Assembly (NCBI GenBank): GCA_017480445.1
Contig: JAFVAO010000081.1
Span: 1 to 35,884 of the forward strand
DNA from: Lachnospiraceae bacterium
GTDB lineage: Bacteria > Bacillota > Clostridia > Lachnospirales > Lachnospiraceae
Direction of reading: 5' to 3'
DNA: 35,884 nt
Shown here: positions 24,798-32,589 of the stretch, one piece after another
Layout of the letters: the number at the start of each line of letters is the position of its first letter
Position numbering within the stretch: position 1 is the stretch's first letter
Program-made: the position numbers and the translations under genes
The notes under the pieces: model-generated
Seen by the model: only the letters and a program-made list of their open reading frames with translations
Databases searched by the model: none
What the model was told of the DNA's origin: nothing

Positions 24798-25967
24798 TTA
24801 TGCTTTTTTCCCTTTAACGATCGTCTCCAGCAGATCCGGCGTCATATTTAACGTGCCGATTCTTCCGGCATTTTCACCAAGCTCCATAAATGCCTTCGCC
24901 ATCAGCGCGCCGGGCTCCATTCTCGCCAATGCGCAAGCCTCGATCAGATCCACATCCACATTCTCATACGCCTTCATCATCGCGGCCACGGCGTACGCCT
25001 GCTCCTCCGCCCGCTGCCGCTCATTCTCTGTCTCCAGCGCCACAAACTCTTTGTTCCGTTCCTCCAGCTTGATCTTCTCCTCCAATTCATTTTGCTCCAT
25101 CTGCATGCGCTTTTCACGTTCTTCCTTCTCCATCTGCATGCGTCTCTCGCGCTCTTCCTTCTCCATCTCCAATTCCGTCTCCATCAGGCGGCGTTTGATT
25201 TCCTGTTCTTTTTCCTTCTTCTCCTTTTCTTTCTCCGCCACCTTGATCTCGGTATTCAACTCATTCTCCCGAATCAGACGCTCCTGCTCGATCGCCGCAT
25301 TCCTGCGCAGGTAGATGGCATCGTCCTGCTCCTTTAAGATCTGCTCTCGGGCTGCCGCCTCTAATGCCTTCCTAGTCTCCGGTTTTGCCGTGATTCCCAA
25401 CACATTTACCGTCAGTACCGTGACGCCCAGCTGCGCCACTTCCGCATTCTCCTGCAGACAGCGCTTAATGCTCTCTGCCATCTCATCCGCCTGTTTCACA
25501 ATACTGCGGATCTCCCGATTGCTGACCTCCCGAATCACAATTGCCTTGATCATATTGTTGATTCGTCTCCCCAGCAGATTCATGGCCGCAGTCTGCTTAT
25601 CCTCTGCCCCGACACTGTTTGCGCCGCTCATGCCGCTCCCATTCCGGTTCCCGGAGGTCTGCCTCTGTACACCATTCAGTGTCACCACACTGCCGGGCAC
25701 AAACACAAAGTCTGCCATGGTCACCGCCTGCTCATAGTCCGCGATCCGAAACGTGACCTCCCCCTGCACACACACGGACTGGAAATCCACCGTCATCAGA
25801 TCATCAAAGGCAAACGCCCTGTCATACGCCGTCGCCGGAAGCAACAGGATACTCGTCCGCAGCGTATTATACAATACAGACAGACCTTTTCCCTTTCTCA
25901 CACAGTTCCCATCTCTCATCACCATCACATACGTATTTGCAGGAAATTTCTTGTACACAATACCCAT
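24798..25967 (-). CDS. SPFH/Band 7 protein with long coiled coil
   Basis: A 389-residue SPFH-family protein. The SPFH domain covers about residues 5-205, interrupted near 105-125 by a Gly/Ser/Asn-rich loop. A highly charged coiled coil follows (about 205-330) containing tandem 11-residue units of the MEKEEREKRMQ type. A small C-terminal domain ends the protein. SPFH proteins form oligomeric scaffolds on membranes. This one has no clear transmembrane helix; the N-terminal hydrophobic stretch is short. GGGAGG precedes the ATG. It is the first gene of the cassette with the NAD-kinase-like, Nudix and methyltransferase genes, under a strong promoter with paired operator-like sites. Confidence 0.85.
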   Translation of the reverse strand: MGIVYKKFPANTYVMVMRDGNCVRKGKGLSVLYNTLRTSILLLPATAYDRAFAFDDLMTVDFQSVCVQGEVTFRIADYEQAVTMADFVFVPGSVVTLNGVQRQTSGNRNGSGMSGANSVGAEDKQTAAMNLLGRRINNMIKAIVIREVSNREIRSIVKQADEMAESIKRCLQENAEVAQLGVTVLTVNVLGITAKPETRKALEAAAREQILKEQDDAIYLRRNAAIEQERLIRENELNTEIKVAEKEKEKKEKEQEIKRRLMETELEMEKEERERRMQMEKEEREKRMQMEQNELEEKIKLEERNKEFVALETENERQRAEEQAYAVAAMMKAYENVDVDLIEACALARMEPGALMAKAFMELGENAGRIGTLNMTPDLLETIVKGKKA

Positions 25968-26017
25968 AAAATCCTCCCTTCTGCGTGCATCCAGTGCAGC
26001 CTCACCGTTCTCATTGT

Positions 26018-26036
26018 TAGTAGTATATAGCTACTA
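26018..26036. promoter_or_regulatory. Operator-like site 1, TAGTA-N9-TACTA
   Basis: TAGTA at 26018-26022 and TACTA at 26032-26036 frame nine bases. The dyad actually extends to eight complementary bases per arm (26016-26023 and 26031-26038). It lies just downstream of the SPFH promoter -10, where a bound repressor would block transcription. Confidence 0.7.
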
Positions 26037-26047
26037 ACTTTAAGTAT

Positions 26048-26076
26048 ATGATAGTATAGTTTTACTACTATGTCAA
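26048..26076 (-). promoter_or_regulatory. Promoter of the SPFH cassette
   Basis: On the minus strand TTGACA (26071-26076) is the full consensus -35 and TATCAT (26048-26053) the -10, with a 17-base spacer. The spacer is filled by the second operator-like site. The leader is about 75 bases. Confidence 0.8.
26052..26070. promoter_or_regulatory. Operator-like site 2, TAGTA-N9-TACTA
   Basis: TAGTA at 26052-26056 and TACTA at 26066-26070, again with nine bases between, lie inside the promoter spacer. The two site centres are 34 bases apart, close to three helical turns, which suits cooperative binding. The regulator is not identified; GntR- and MarR-type proteins use sites of this kind. Confidence 0.65.
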
Positions 26077-26096
26077 GTGCAAAATGATGATTTATC

Positions 26097-26987
26097 TCAA
26101 TATTTCACCTTTTCCGGTATACACCGCTCCAATTCTTCCTTTGGAATCGTGAGGAATATATCCACCAGCTCCCTGTCCAACTGTGATCCCGCCACTTCTT
26201 CTATAATCTGCAGCGCCTCCTCGTGTGTCCTGGGCTCCTTATAGGAACGACGCATCGTGATGGCAGAATATGTATCGGCGATCGCAATGATTCGGGCAGC
26301 AAGCGGAATATCCTCCCCGCTCACCTTATAATATCCTTTACCATCCATCCGCTCATGATGATACAGAATCCAATCGGCAATCTTATCGAATGTATGCAGC
26401 GGCTTTAAGATCTTCACGCCCACCTGCGGATGAGAACGCATAATCTCCCACTCCTCCTCTGTGAGCTTGGCCGGCTTATTCAGAATCGCCTCCGGCACGC
26501 CGAGCTTTCCCACATCGTGCATCAGTGCCGCATACTCCAGACTGACCGGATTGATATCCTTTTTGAAAACACTCGGCAGGTAGCGATAGAACAGCATCGT
26601 AATCTCCTGCACATGACGGCTGTGTCCGTTCAGATTCGGATCTCTGGCATCAATGACGCCGACCAAAACCTCCGCGATATCGATACTTCTCTCCTTTGCA
26701 GTCTCCAGCAGATTGAACATCAGCGTGAGCACAATCGCCACAAACACACTGCCGCCGAAGAGAATCATCGCCATCATCATATCCGGTTTGGAGAAAATCG
26801 CAATCGACAGATATCCTATCAGGAAAAAGATAAGCAACACAAGCGCTACATATTTCCACGCACGGTCACGCCTGCTGCCGGAAGACAGCACGTCATGTGT
26901 CGTGCGCACGAAATACATATAGCGAATAATATTCGTAACCATCAGGATTGATCCTATGATAATGAGTATCAGGATGATCGCTTTCAT
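26097..26987 (-). CDS. HD-GYP-type cyclic-di-GMP phosphodiesterase, membrane-bound
   Basis: A 296-residue protein with three N-terminal transmembrane helices (about residues 3-22, 45-65 and 70-92) and a cytosolic HD-GYP domain (about 100-290). Metal ligands include H157-D158 in HDVGKLGVPEAIL and the HH pair at 210-211 in HHERMDGKGYY. The last signature residue is Tyr220 where GYP has Pro. Such enzymes hydrolyse cyclic-di-GMP to pGpG or GMP. No separate sensor domain is present; the membrane part may sense. GGAGACGG precedes the ATG. Whether the P-to-Y change affects activity is not known. Confidence 0.88.
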   Translation of the reverse strand: MKAIILILIIIGSILMVTNIIRYMYFVRTTHDVLSSGSRRDRAWKYVALVLLIFFLIGYLSIAIFSKPDMMMAMILFGGSVFVAIVLTLMFNLLETAKERSIDIAEVLVGVIDARDPNLNGHSRHVQEITMLFYRYLPSVFKKDINPVSLEYAALMHDVGKLGVPEAILNKPAKLTEEEWEIMRSHPQVGVKILKPLHTFDKIADWILYHHERMDGKGYYKVSGEDIPLAARIIAIADTYSAITMRRSYKEPRTHEEALQIIEEVAGSQLDRELVDIFLTIPKEELERCIPEKVKY

Positions 26988-27016
26988 TTTCCGTCTCCTA
27001 CTATATTGGTAGGAAT

Positions 27017-27045
27017 ATTATACCATCATTCCTGCGAAATGAAAA
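27017..27045 (-). promoter_or_regulatory. Promoter of the HD-GYP gene
   Basis: TATAAT (27017-27022) with TGG in front forms an extended -10. A TTTTCA at 27040-27045 lies 17 bases upstream. The same GGTATAAT arrangement serves proS. Confidence 0.65.
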
Positions 27046-27073
27046 GTCCGGAAATACCGTATTTATCGCACAA

Positions 27074-27853
27074 TCAGCCTCCGAAAGGATGTCCGCAATT
27101 CCTGCAGAATTTATCCGTTCCTGTAGGCGTTCCGCAGTTCGGGCAGAATTTCGGTCTGCTGACGTTCACTGCCGCCGCTTCCCCCGCAGGGATTGCTGCT
27201 GCTCCCGGCGCATTCCCGCCTGCCTCCCTATTCTGTCTGGCAGCCTCTGCCTGCTCCATCACCCGCTTTGCCTCTGCATAGGTCGGATCCTGCTCCATCC
27301 GAAGCTGCTCCTGCGCCTCCGCCAGCTTCGCTTTGGATTCGTCTGTAAGGTTGATCCCAGACAGATCGGCTACGCCCAAGAGTCCGCATTGCTGCAGCCG
27401 TGCCCTCGCCGCCATCATAAATTCTTCACGAATCCTGCCATACTCCGTCACCCTGATAGAACCCGAAAAGCGATTGATCTGATTTTCAAGCTCCTCCACA
27501 CAGAGTTTCTGCGCTGCCGCCTGCGCCTGCTCTTCCGTTTGATAAGCAGCCACATCCTGCACGGCAAACGTGACTATCCCGAAGGCCCGAAGCTCCACCT
27601 TCGCACCAGTCTCACTGTCCACAAACGGTACCGGCTCCTTCGTACCGAATTTCACTCGAAGCTGCTTCGCAGGATCCACCGCCGTACTGCCGGCCTGGGC
27701 TCCTCCGACTTGGGCTCTGCCGGCTTGGGCTCCTCCGCCCTGCGCCCCACTGCGTTGTGTCGTGTTTCCCTGTGACACCGCAGCATTTGGCACCGCTCGC
27801 GTTTGTGCCGCCGCGACACCATCCTTTTTCTTAAATGCATCAAAAAATCCCAT
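27074..27853 (-). CDS. YdjI-like SPFH/zinc-ribbon protein lacking the front half of the SPFH domain
   Basis: A 259-residue protein. It starts MGFFDAFKKK, then has a Gly/Ala/Gln/Thr-rich linker (about residues 11-58) with repeated GAQ words. It resumes at VKFGTKEPVPFVD and continues through VELRAFGIVTFAVQD and a helical part (about 120-215) to a C-terminal zinc ribbon with C237, C240, C250 and C253. Full-length members of this family, such as YdjI of Bacillus (roughly 320 residues), have a conserved beta-rich section where this one has the linker. GGAG sits before the ATG, so the start is sound. It lies far from the YdjG/YdjH-like pair, with no PspA nearby. Confidence 0.82.
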   Translation of the reverse strand: MGFFDAFKKKDGVAAAQTRAVPNAAVSQGNTTQRSGAQGGGAQAGRAQVGGAQAGSTAVDPAKQLRVKFGTKEPVPFVDSETGAKVELRAFGIVTFAVQDVAAYQTEEQAQAAAQKLCVEELENQINRFSGSIRVTEYGRIREEFMMAARARLQQCGLLGVADLSGINLTDESKAKLAEAQEQLRMEQDPTYAEAKRVMEQAEAARQNREAGGNAPGAAAIPAGEAAAVNVSRPKFCPNCGTPTGTDKFCRNCGHPFGG

Positions 27854-27879
27854 ACGCTACTCCTTTCATCAAGTCCTTA

Positions 27880-28500
27880 TCACGATAGCTTCCAATCCCT
27901 TTGCAAGCGTTGATCCAGCTCGTCAAACTTATAAAACTCGTCTATCACCTGTCCGGACAGATTCCCCATAGGATGCCCTTTATAGTGCATCATGGTCTCC
28001 GGGTCCTCCGGAAATACCTCCCGCATATCGGCCGGCAATACCACAAGATACAGCTTCCCCACCTCAAAATGACCAAGGTTTTCCTCATCACAATAATAGA
28101 AAAACCATTCCTCCCATTCCGGCAGGACATATTTTTCATAATACATACGAAAGATTACGCGCCATCGCCCTTCTTCCTGCAAAATGTCCCTGACTTCCAA
28201 AAGTACAGCAGCCGGACGCTTTTCCCGTCTCTTCGACACCCACCAATCAAGGAGGATCGGCCGCCAGTTAAACCAGAATAAACTGATCGGCATGGCAATC
28301 CCAAAGATCAACGCCATAAAAACGCCAACATCTTTATTCAGCCAGCAGAGTCCGGACACCATAGCCATATAAAAAAAGACTACCGAAACAGAAATCCAGA
28401 ATTGGTATTTTATGATCGCCCCATTCTCCACCTTATTGCTAATGTGTATACATATACCCATAAATGTAAGACATAAAACCGCAATCAACAGATAAAGCAT
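27880..28500 (-). CDS. Membrane protein, unrecognised
   Basis: A 206-residue protein that I do not recognise. There are three hydrophobic helices in the first 85 residues (about 1-20, 32-53 and 60-78). A soluble domain rich in Trp, Tyr and Glu follows (about 95-206). GGAG lies about 12 bases before the ATG, a rather long spacing. It is 26 bases upstream of the YdjI-like gene in the same direction, so they may be co-transcribed. Confidence 0.7.
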   Translation of the reverse strand: MLYLLIAVLCLTFMGICIHISNKVENGAIIKYQFWISVSVVFFYMAMVSGLCWLNKDVGVFMALIFGIAMPISLFWFNWRPILLDWWVSKRREKRPAAVLLEVRDILQEEGRWRVIFRMYYEKYVLPEWEEWFFYYCDEENLGHFEVGKLYLVVLPADMREVFPEDPETMMHYKGHPMGNLSGQVIDEFYKFDELDQRLQRDWKLS

Positions 28501-28578
28501 GATGTTTCGTTTTCTCCTGCACGATATCTTTCAACATATTTATTATATGCAAAGGATTGCAAGTGCACAAGAGCAAAC

Positions 28579-29331
28579 CTACTCCCTTCCATACAAAAAC
28601 TGACACCGCCCATAGATCTCCGCGAAATCCACCTCGCATTTTCCCTCCCAGATTCCAACGGGTACTTTATCCGCAAACGTATATACCTGCGGTACCGGTT
28701 CTTCGCTCTGCATCGTCCGTGCCGCTTCCAGATCATAGACCCGCACCTGCTGATCATCCGGAAATATGATCCAATACTCTCTCACGCCCGATTCTCTATA
28801 CTTTCGCAGTTTAAGATCCGCAGCCCGCCGCCTGCTGTCGGGAGACACCACCTCCATGACCAGATCCGGCGCACCCAGCAGGCGATTCATTGTGATCCGG
28901 TCTTTGTCACACACCACAAATACGTCCGGCTGAACCATTGTCTTATCGCTGTCACAAAAGAGCTGCACATCTGCCGGTGCCGCGAACGGCATACAGGAAC
29001 CGCCATTTTTCTCCACAAAATCTATTAGACATTTCCATGCATCAAGTGCAATGATCTGATGCACGTAGGACGGTGCCGCCATATCGTAGAACACTCCGTC
29101 AATCAATTCGACCCGTCTTTCATCCGGAAGTGCCAGATAATCTTCAATCGTTTTATTTCCTGTCTGCCAAATTATTTGTATACCGTCCGCACCAGTATCA
29201 TTTTCCTTCTCGACATCTGGAACGACGTAAAATAAAGACTCCGTCTGATAGGCAGGTGCCCCGTCCATGACTCCATGTACTTTGTTGTTCTCATTACCAT
29301 TATCGTTATAATTATTTCCCAATAGCAACAC
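28579..29331 (-). CDS. Uma2-family nuclease-fold protein (DUF820)
   Basis: About 250 residues. From about residue 55 it matches the Uma2 family: ERRVELIDGVFYDM, VQPDVFVVCD, APDLVMEVVSPDSRRRAADLKLRKYRESGVREYW (read in parts: PDLVMEVVSPDS, then KLRKYRESGVREYW). The PD-(D/E)xK pattern is PD...E...K, so it is a likely nuclease fold, though no activity is established for most members. The first 50 residues are Asn-rich and not part of the fold. The GTG at 29331 or a TTG just after it is the likely start, behind AGGGAAGGGG; the choice is uncertain. Such genes are often in accessory DNA. Confidence 0.8.
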   Translation of the reverse strand: MLLLGNNYNDNGNENNKVHGVMDGAPAYQTESLFYVVPDVEKENDTGADGIQIIWQTGNKTIEDYLALPDERRVELIDGVFYDMAAPSYVHQIIALDAWKCLIDFVEKNGGSCMPFAAPADVQLFCDSDKTMVQPDVFVVCDKDRITMNRLLGAPDLVMEVVSPDSRRRAADLKLRKYRESGVREYWIIFPDDQQVRVYDLEAARTMQSEEPVPQVYTFADKVPVGIWEGKCEVDFAEIYGRCQFLYGRE

Positions 29332-29524
29332 CCCTTCCCTTTTTATACTAATAAACTTTAATGTCTGATCTGCACAGGAACTTTAGAAAACGCGATTTTA
29401 CACTCATTCTCTACAAATTATTCAAGTATCTTTTCAGGTGAATAATGGCGAAACGCCCGATATGCACATGAATTACTATGTATTTAGGTTAATACAATAT
29501 TCCACAATTGTCAACACAAATTTT

Positions 29525-29559
29525 ACCCCCACCACACTACAATACAGTATGGTGGGGGT
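29525..29559. terminator. G/C-rich 10-bp hairpin, possible terminator of the GlsB-type gene
   Basis: ACCCCCACCA (29525-29534) pairs perfectly with TGGTGGGGGT (29550-29559) around a 15-base loop. It lies 44 bases past the stop of the minus-strand gene at 29603. The minus-strand sequence after it is AAAATTTG, not a clean T-run, so termination is plausible but unproven. The remainder of the gap 29332-29602 is A/T-rich and shows no gene. Confidence 0.5.
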
Positions 29560-29602
29560 GATCATTTTATCTTTCATGTCCGGCACGAAATGTCTGCTCT
29601 TT

Positions 29603-29851
29603 TTACGCCTTTTTGATCAATTTACCTACAAAGATCAAAATGCAGGCACCGATGACAGATACCACAATATTTCCGATAATGCCGCCAAAGGAGATTCCTA
29701 CCAATCCCAGGACAAAGCCTCCCACAAATCCGCCAACGATGCCGAGCAGGATATTAAAAAGCAAACCTCCTCCGCTCTTCATGATCATTCCGGCGATGGT
29801 TCCGGCAACACCTCCGATGACAATACTGATCAACAAACCTACAATATCCAT
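29603..29851 (-). CDS. GlsB/YeaQ/YmgE-family small membrane protein
   Basis: An 82-residue, almost wholly hydrophobic protein with three helices and repeated Gly patterns (IVIGGVAGTIAG, GIVGGFVGGFVLG). It belongs to the family once annotated as transglycosylase-associated and linked to general stress; its biochemical role is unknown. AGGAAGG lies before the ATG. It starts 32 bases after the dehydrogenase stop in the same direction, so it may be read through from the polyamine gene. Confidence 0.88.
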   Translation of the reverse strand: MDIVGLLISIVIGGVAGTIAGMIMKSGGGLLFNILLGIVGGFVGGFVLGLVGISFGGIIGNIVVSVIGACILIFVGKLIKKA

Positions 29852-29883
29852 TTTTTTAACCTTCCTTTCTGAATGATTTTAAA

Positions 29884-31146
29884 CTATTCTACCAGGGCAG
29901 GATTCTCGTCTACCACCCACGGGAGACCATACTGATTCAGCGCCTCCATATACGGATCGGGATCGAACTCCTCCACATTGAATACGCCGGCCTTCTTCCA
30001 CACGCCGTCCATCACCAGCTTCGCGCCGATCATCGCCGGCACACCCGTGGTGTAGGAGATCGCCTGTGAGCCCAGCTCCTTATAGCACTCCTGATGGTCG
30101 CACACATTGTAAATATAAATCGACTTCTCCTTGCCGTCCTTCACGCCGGTGAAGATGCAACCGATGTTGGTCTTGCCCACCGTGCGGGGACCTAAGGATG
30201 CCGGATCAGGCAGCAGCGCCTTCAAAAACTGGATCGGCACGATCTCCCTGCCCTCGAACATCACCGGATCCGTGCGCAGCATACCCACATTTTCCAGACA
30301 TTTCATATGCGTCAGATAGCTCTGTCCGAAGGTCATAAAGAATCGGATGCGCTTCACACCGGGGATATTCTGCGCCAGAGACTCAATCTCCTCGTGGTGC
30401 AGCAGATACATATCCTTCTCGCCCACCTGATCAAAATTGTAGACCCGCTTGATCTCCATGGGCTTCGTCTCCACCCAATGACCGTCCTCCCAGTAGGAGC
30501 CGTTGGCGGAAACCTCCCGCAGATTGATCTCCGGATTAAAATTCGTCGCAAAGGGGTAGCCGTGGTCGCCGCCGTTGCAGTCCAGAATGTCAATATAGTG
30601 GATCTCGTCAAAATAATGCTTCAGAGCATACGCGGAAAACACGCTGGTCACGCCCGGATCAAAACCGGTGCCGAGAAGCGCCATGATCCCCGCCTGCGCG
30701 AAGCGCTCCTTGTACGCCCACTGCCAGGAATAGTCAAAATACGCCGTAAAGCCTTTCTCCTCGCAGCGCTTTTCATAAATCGCGCGCCACTCGGGATCCT
30801 CCGTGTCCTCCGCCTCATAGTTGGCGGTATCGATATAGTCCACCTTGCAGGCAAGACATGCATCCATGATCGTCAGATCCTGATACGGCAGCGCCAGATT
30901 TAAAACCACCTGCGGCTGCACCTTTTGAATCAGCGCGATCAGCTCATCCACCTTGTCTGCGTCCACCGACTCCGTGGTGATGACCGCCTGCGTTCCCGCT
31001 GCCTCCAGCTTCTCCTTCAGGGCGTCGCATTTGGATTTCGTGCGACTCGCGATGCAGATCTCCGAAAATGTCTCCGCGCACTTCGCGCATTTCTGGATGG
31101 CCACGGAAGCTACGCCGCCACAGCCGATGATTAAGATTTTACCCAT
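29884..31146 (-). CDS. Carboxynorspermidine synthase-type dehydrogenase (saccharopine dehydrogenase family)
   Basis: A 420-residue NAD(P)-dependent enzyme. The Rossmann motif IIGCGGVAS is at residues 5-13, followed by VVLNLALPYQDLTIMDACL and GTGFDPGVTSVFSAYALK. This subgroup joins aspartate semialdehyde with putrescine (or diaminopropane) to give carboxyspermidine (or carboxynorspermidine), the substrate of NspC. Saccharopine synthesis is much less likely given nspC, aguA and aguB in the same window. GGAGG precedes the ATG. In related bacteria the gene normally adjoins nspC; here 9 kb of other genes lie between. Confidence 0.92.
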   Translation of the reverse strand: MGKILIIGCGGVASVAIQKCAKCAETFSEICIASRTKSKCDALKEKLEAAGTQAVITTESVDADKVDELIALIQKVQPQVVLNLALPYQDLTIMDACLACKVDYIDTANYEAEDTEDPEWRAIYEKRCEEKGFTAYFDYSWQWAYKERFAQAGIMALLGTGFDPGVTSVFSAYALKHYFDEIHYIDILDCNGGDHGYPFATNFNPEINLREVSANGSYWEDGHWVETKPMEIKRVYNFDQVGEKDMYLLHHEEIESLAQNIPGVKRIRFFMTFGQSYLTHMKCLENVGMLRTDPVMFEGREIVPIQFLKALLPDPASLGPRTVGKTNIGCIFTGVKDGKEKSIYIYNVCDHQECYKELGSQAISYTTGVPAMIGAKLVMDGVWKKAGVFNVEEFDPDPYMEALNQYGLPWVVDENPALVE

Positions 31147-31166
31147 GTTGTTTTCCTCCGTTTATA

Positions 31167-32351
31167 TTAGTCCAGTTTGTTTTTTATCAAAAAATCCTTC
31201 AAGCGAATATGCTCCACATTACTTGTCGAATAGTCAAAATCATCGTTTGTAATCAATATTTTCTTATCTATTTGATCTAATCCGGAAAATGCAGATATTT
31301 CCCGCTGATACGCCTTATCTTCTGCAACGCTATACGCAACCTGTACAAAGTAACGCAGATTCTCCTTCTCTGCTACAAAATCAATTTCCCTTCCATTATT
31401 GTCATATACACTGACTTCATAACCCATATAGATCAACTCATTATAGATAATGTTTTCCATGTTGTGAGAAATATCATAGCGATTGTTGCCGCATCTTAAG
31501 GAATTAAGCGCCACATCACAATTGTACAGCTTATGACTCTGCTCCAGCTCTTTCTTTGCCTTTCTGGAAAACCTTTTCACCTGATCAATGATGTATGCCT
31601 CACTCAAATACATGATCCATTTCTGAATCGTATTGGACGTACACGAAATCCCTTTCGTTTTCATATAATCCGCAATGGATTTCGCTGAATAAATTCGTGC
31701 ATTTGATATCAGGATAAAGCTGACAAACTTTTTAAATTCATTTGCTTTTCTGATTTTATAGCGATTGATAATATCGTTCAGCACAATCGTTTCATCAAGG
31801 TCATTTAAATATCTGCGTTGGTCACTCTCTGATGCAAATTCCAATCTTTTGGGGAATCCACCCCAGATCAGATAGTCCGACACTGAAATTGTCTTCTGCA
31901 ACTCTTCCGCATATTCCTCCAACTCTTTATATACAAACGGACGAATGCGAAAATCCACATACCTTCCCGATAATTCTTTCGTAAATTCTCCGGACAACAG
32001 CTTGGAATTAGAGCCGGTGATAAACACCGAACAATCATGTACTCTCAACGTCTTACATGCATATTGCCACCCTTCAATCTCCTGTACTTCATCCAGAAAA
32101 ACATAGCAAAGACCCTCTTCCCTATGCTCATTCACATAGTTTACAATATCCTTCCAGGTATCAATACTCTCTGTGACCATTCTGTCTTCAAAATTTAGAA
32201 AAACAATATTGTCTGAGATTTCACTAATCTCTTCCATAACCTGCTCCAAAACAACAGACTTTCCACAACGTCTTACACCAGTGATAATTTTAATTAAATC
32301 GCTTTTGTAAAATCCCCGTATAGGAGCAATATATTTCTCTCTTTTTATCAT
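31167..32351 (-). CDS. AAA-type ATPase with DUF4143 domain
   Basis: A 394-residue protein. The P-loop is GVRRCGKS (about residues 25-32), the Walker B is CYVFLDEVQEI, and a sensor segment is VFITGSNSKLLSGE. A DUF4143 region (about 200-394) includes a PD-(D/E)xK-like stretch, REIDFVAEKENLRYFVQV. Proteins of this family are frequent in gut bacteria and accessory DNA; their role is not established. Codon use is visibly more A/T-rich than the flanking speE and dehydrogenase genes, suggesting later arrival. AAGGAG precedes the ATG. The gene has its own repeat-rich promoter and separates two polyamine genes. Confidence 0.9.
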   Translation of the reverse strand: MIKREKYIAPIRGFYKSDLIKIITGVRRCGKSVVLEQVMEEISEISDNIVFLNFEDRMVTESIDTWKDIVNYVNEHREEGLCYVFLDEVQEIEGWQYACKTLRVHDCSVFITGSNSKLLSGEFTKELSGRYVDFRIRPFVYKELEEYAEELQKTISVSDYLIWGGFPKRLEFASESDQRRYLNDLDETIVLNDIINRYKIRKANEFKKFVSFILISNARIYSAKSIADYMKTKGISCTSNTIQKWIMYLSEAYIIDQVKRFSRKAKKELEQSHKLYNCDVALNSLRCGNNRYDISHNMENIIYNELIYMGYEVSVYDNNGREIDFVAEKENLRYFVQVAYSVAEDKAYQREISAFSGLDQIDKKILITNDDFDYSTSNVEHIRLKDFLIKNKLD

Positions 32352-32366
32352 AAGCCATCTCCTTCT

Positions 32367-32441
32367 ATTGAGAATTTTAACTTATTTTTCCGAAATTCTC
32401 AATAGCATTGAGAATTTTTCTTTTTCATGGAAATATTCTCA
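32367..32441. repeat. Four alternating ATTGAGAATTT words at the ATPase promoter
   Basis: ATTGAGAATTT occurs at 32367-32377, inverted at 32393-32403, direct again at 32407-32417, and as an imperfect inverted copy at 32431-32441. The first pair extends to a perfect 13-bp inverted repeat (32365-32377 and 32393-32405). Confidence 0.8.
32374..32402 (-). promoter_or_regulatory. Promoter of the DUF4143 ATPase embedded in inverted repeats
   Basis: On the minus strand TTGAGA (32397-32402) and TAAAAT (32374-32379) are 17 bases apart. The -35 lies inside one repeat arm and the -10 overlaps the other, so a protein bound to the repeats would cover both boxes. Confidence 0.6.
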
Positions 32442-32589
32442 GCAGAAATCACCTCTCATTTCCTATCATCCGTCACGTGTCTCCTCAAAAACCTCCCGCA
32501 ACAGCGCTTCTTTATCTCTTCTTCATTTCTTCTCGCAAAATCACTCAGCTCATAATTTCTGATGCGTTCGTTTACAAGATGAGGCTCAA

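Noticed and set aside
29884-31146. Saccharopine dehydrogenase of lysine metabolism
   Set aside because: The family name fits, but nspC, aguA, aguB and speE in the same window favour the carboxy(nor)spermidine synthase role; no lysine-pathway gene is near.
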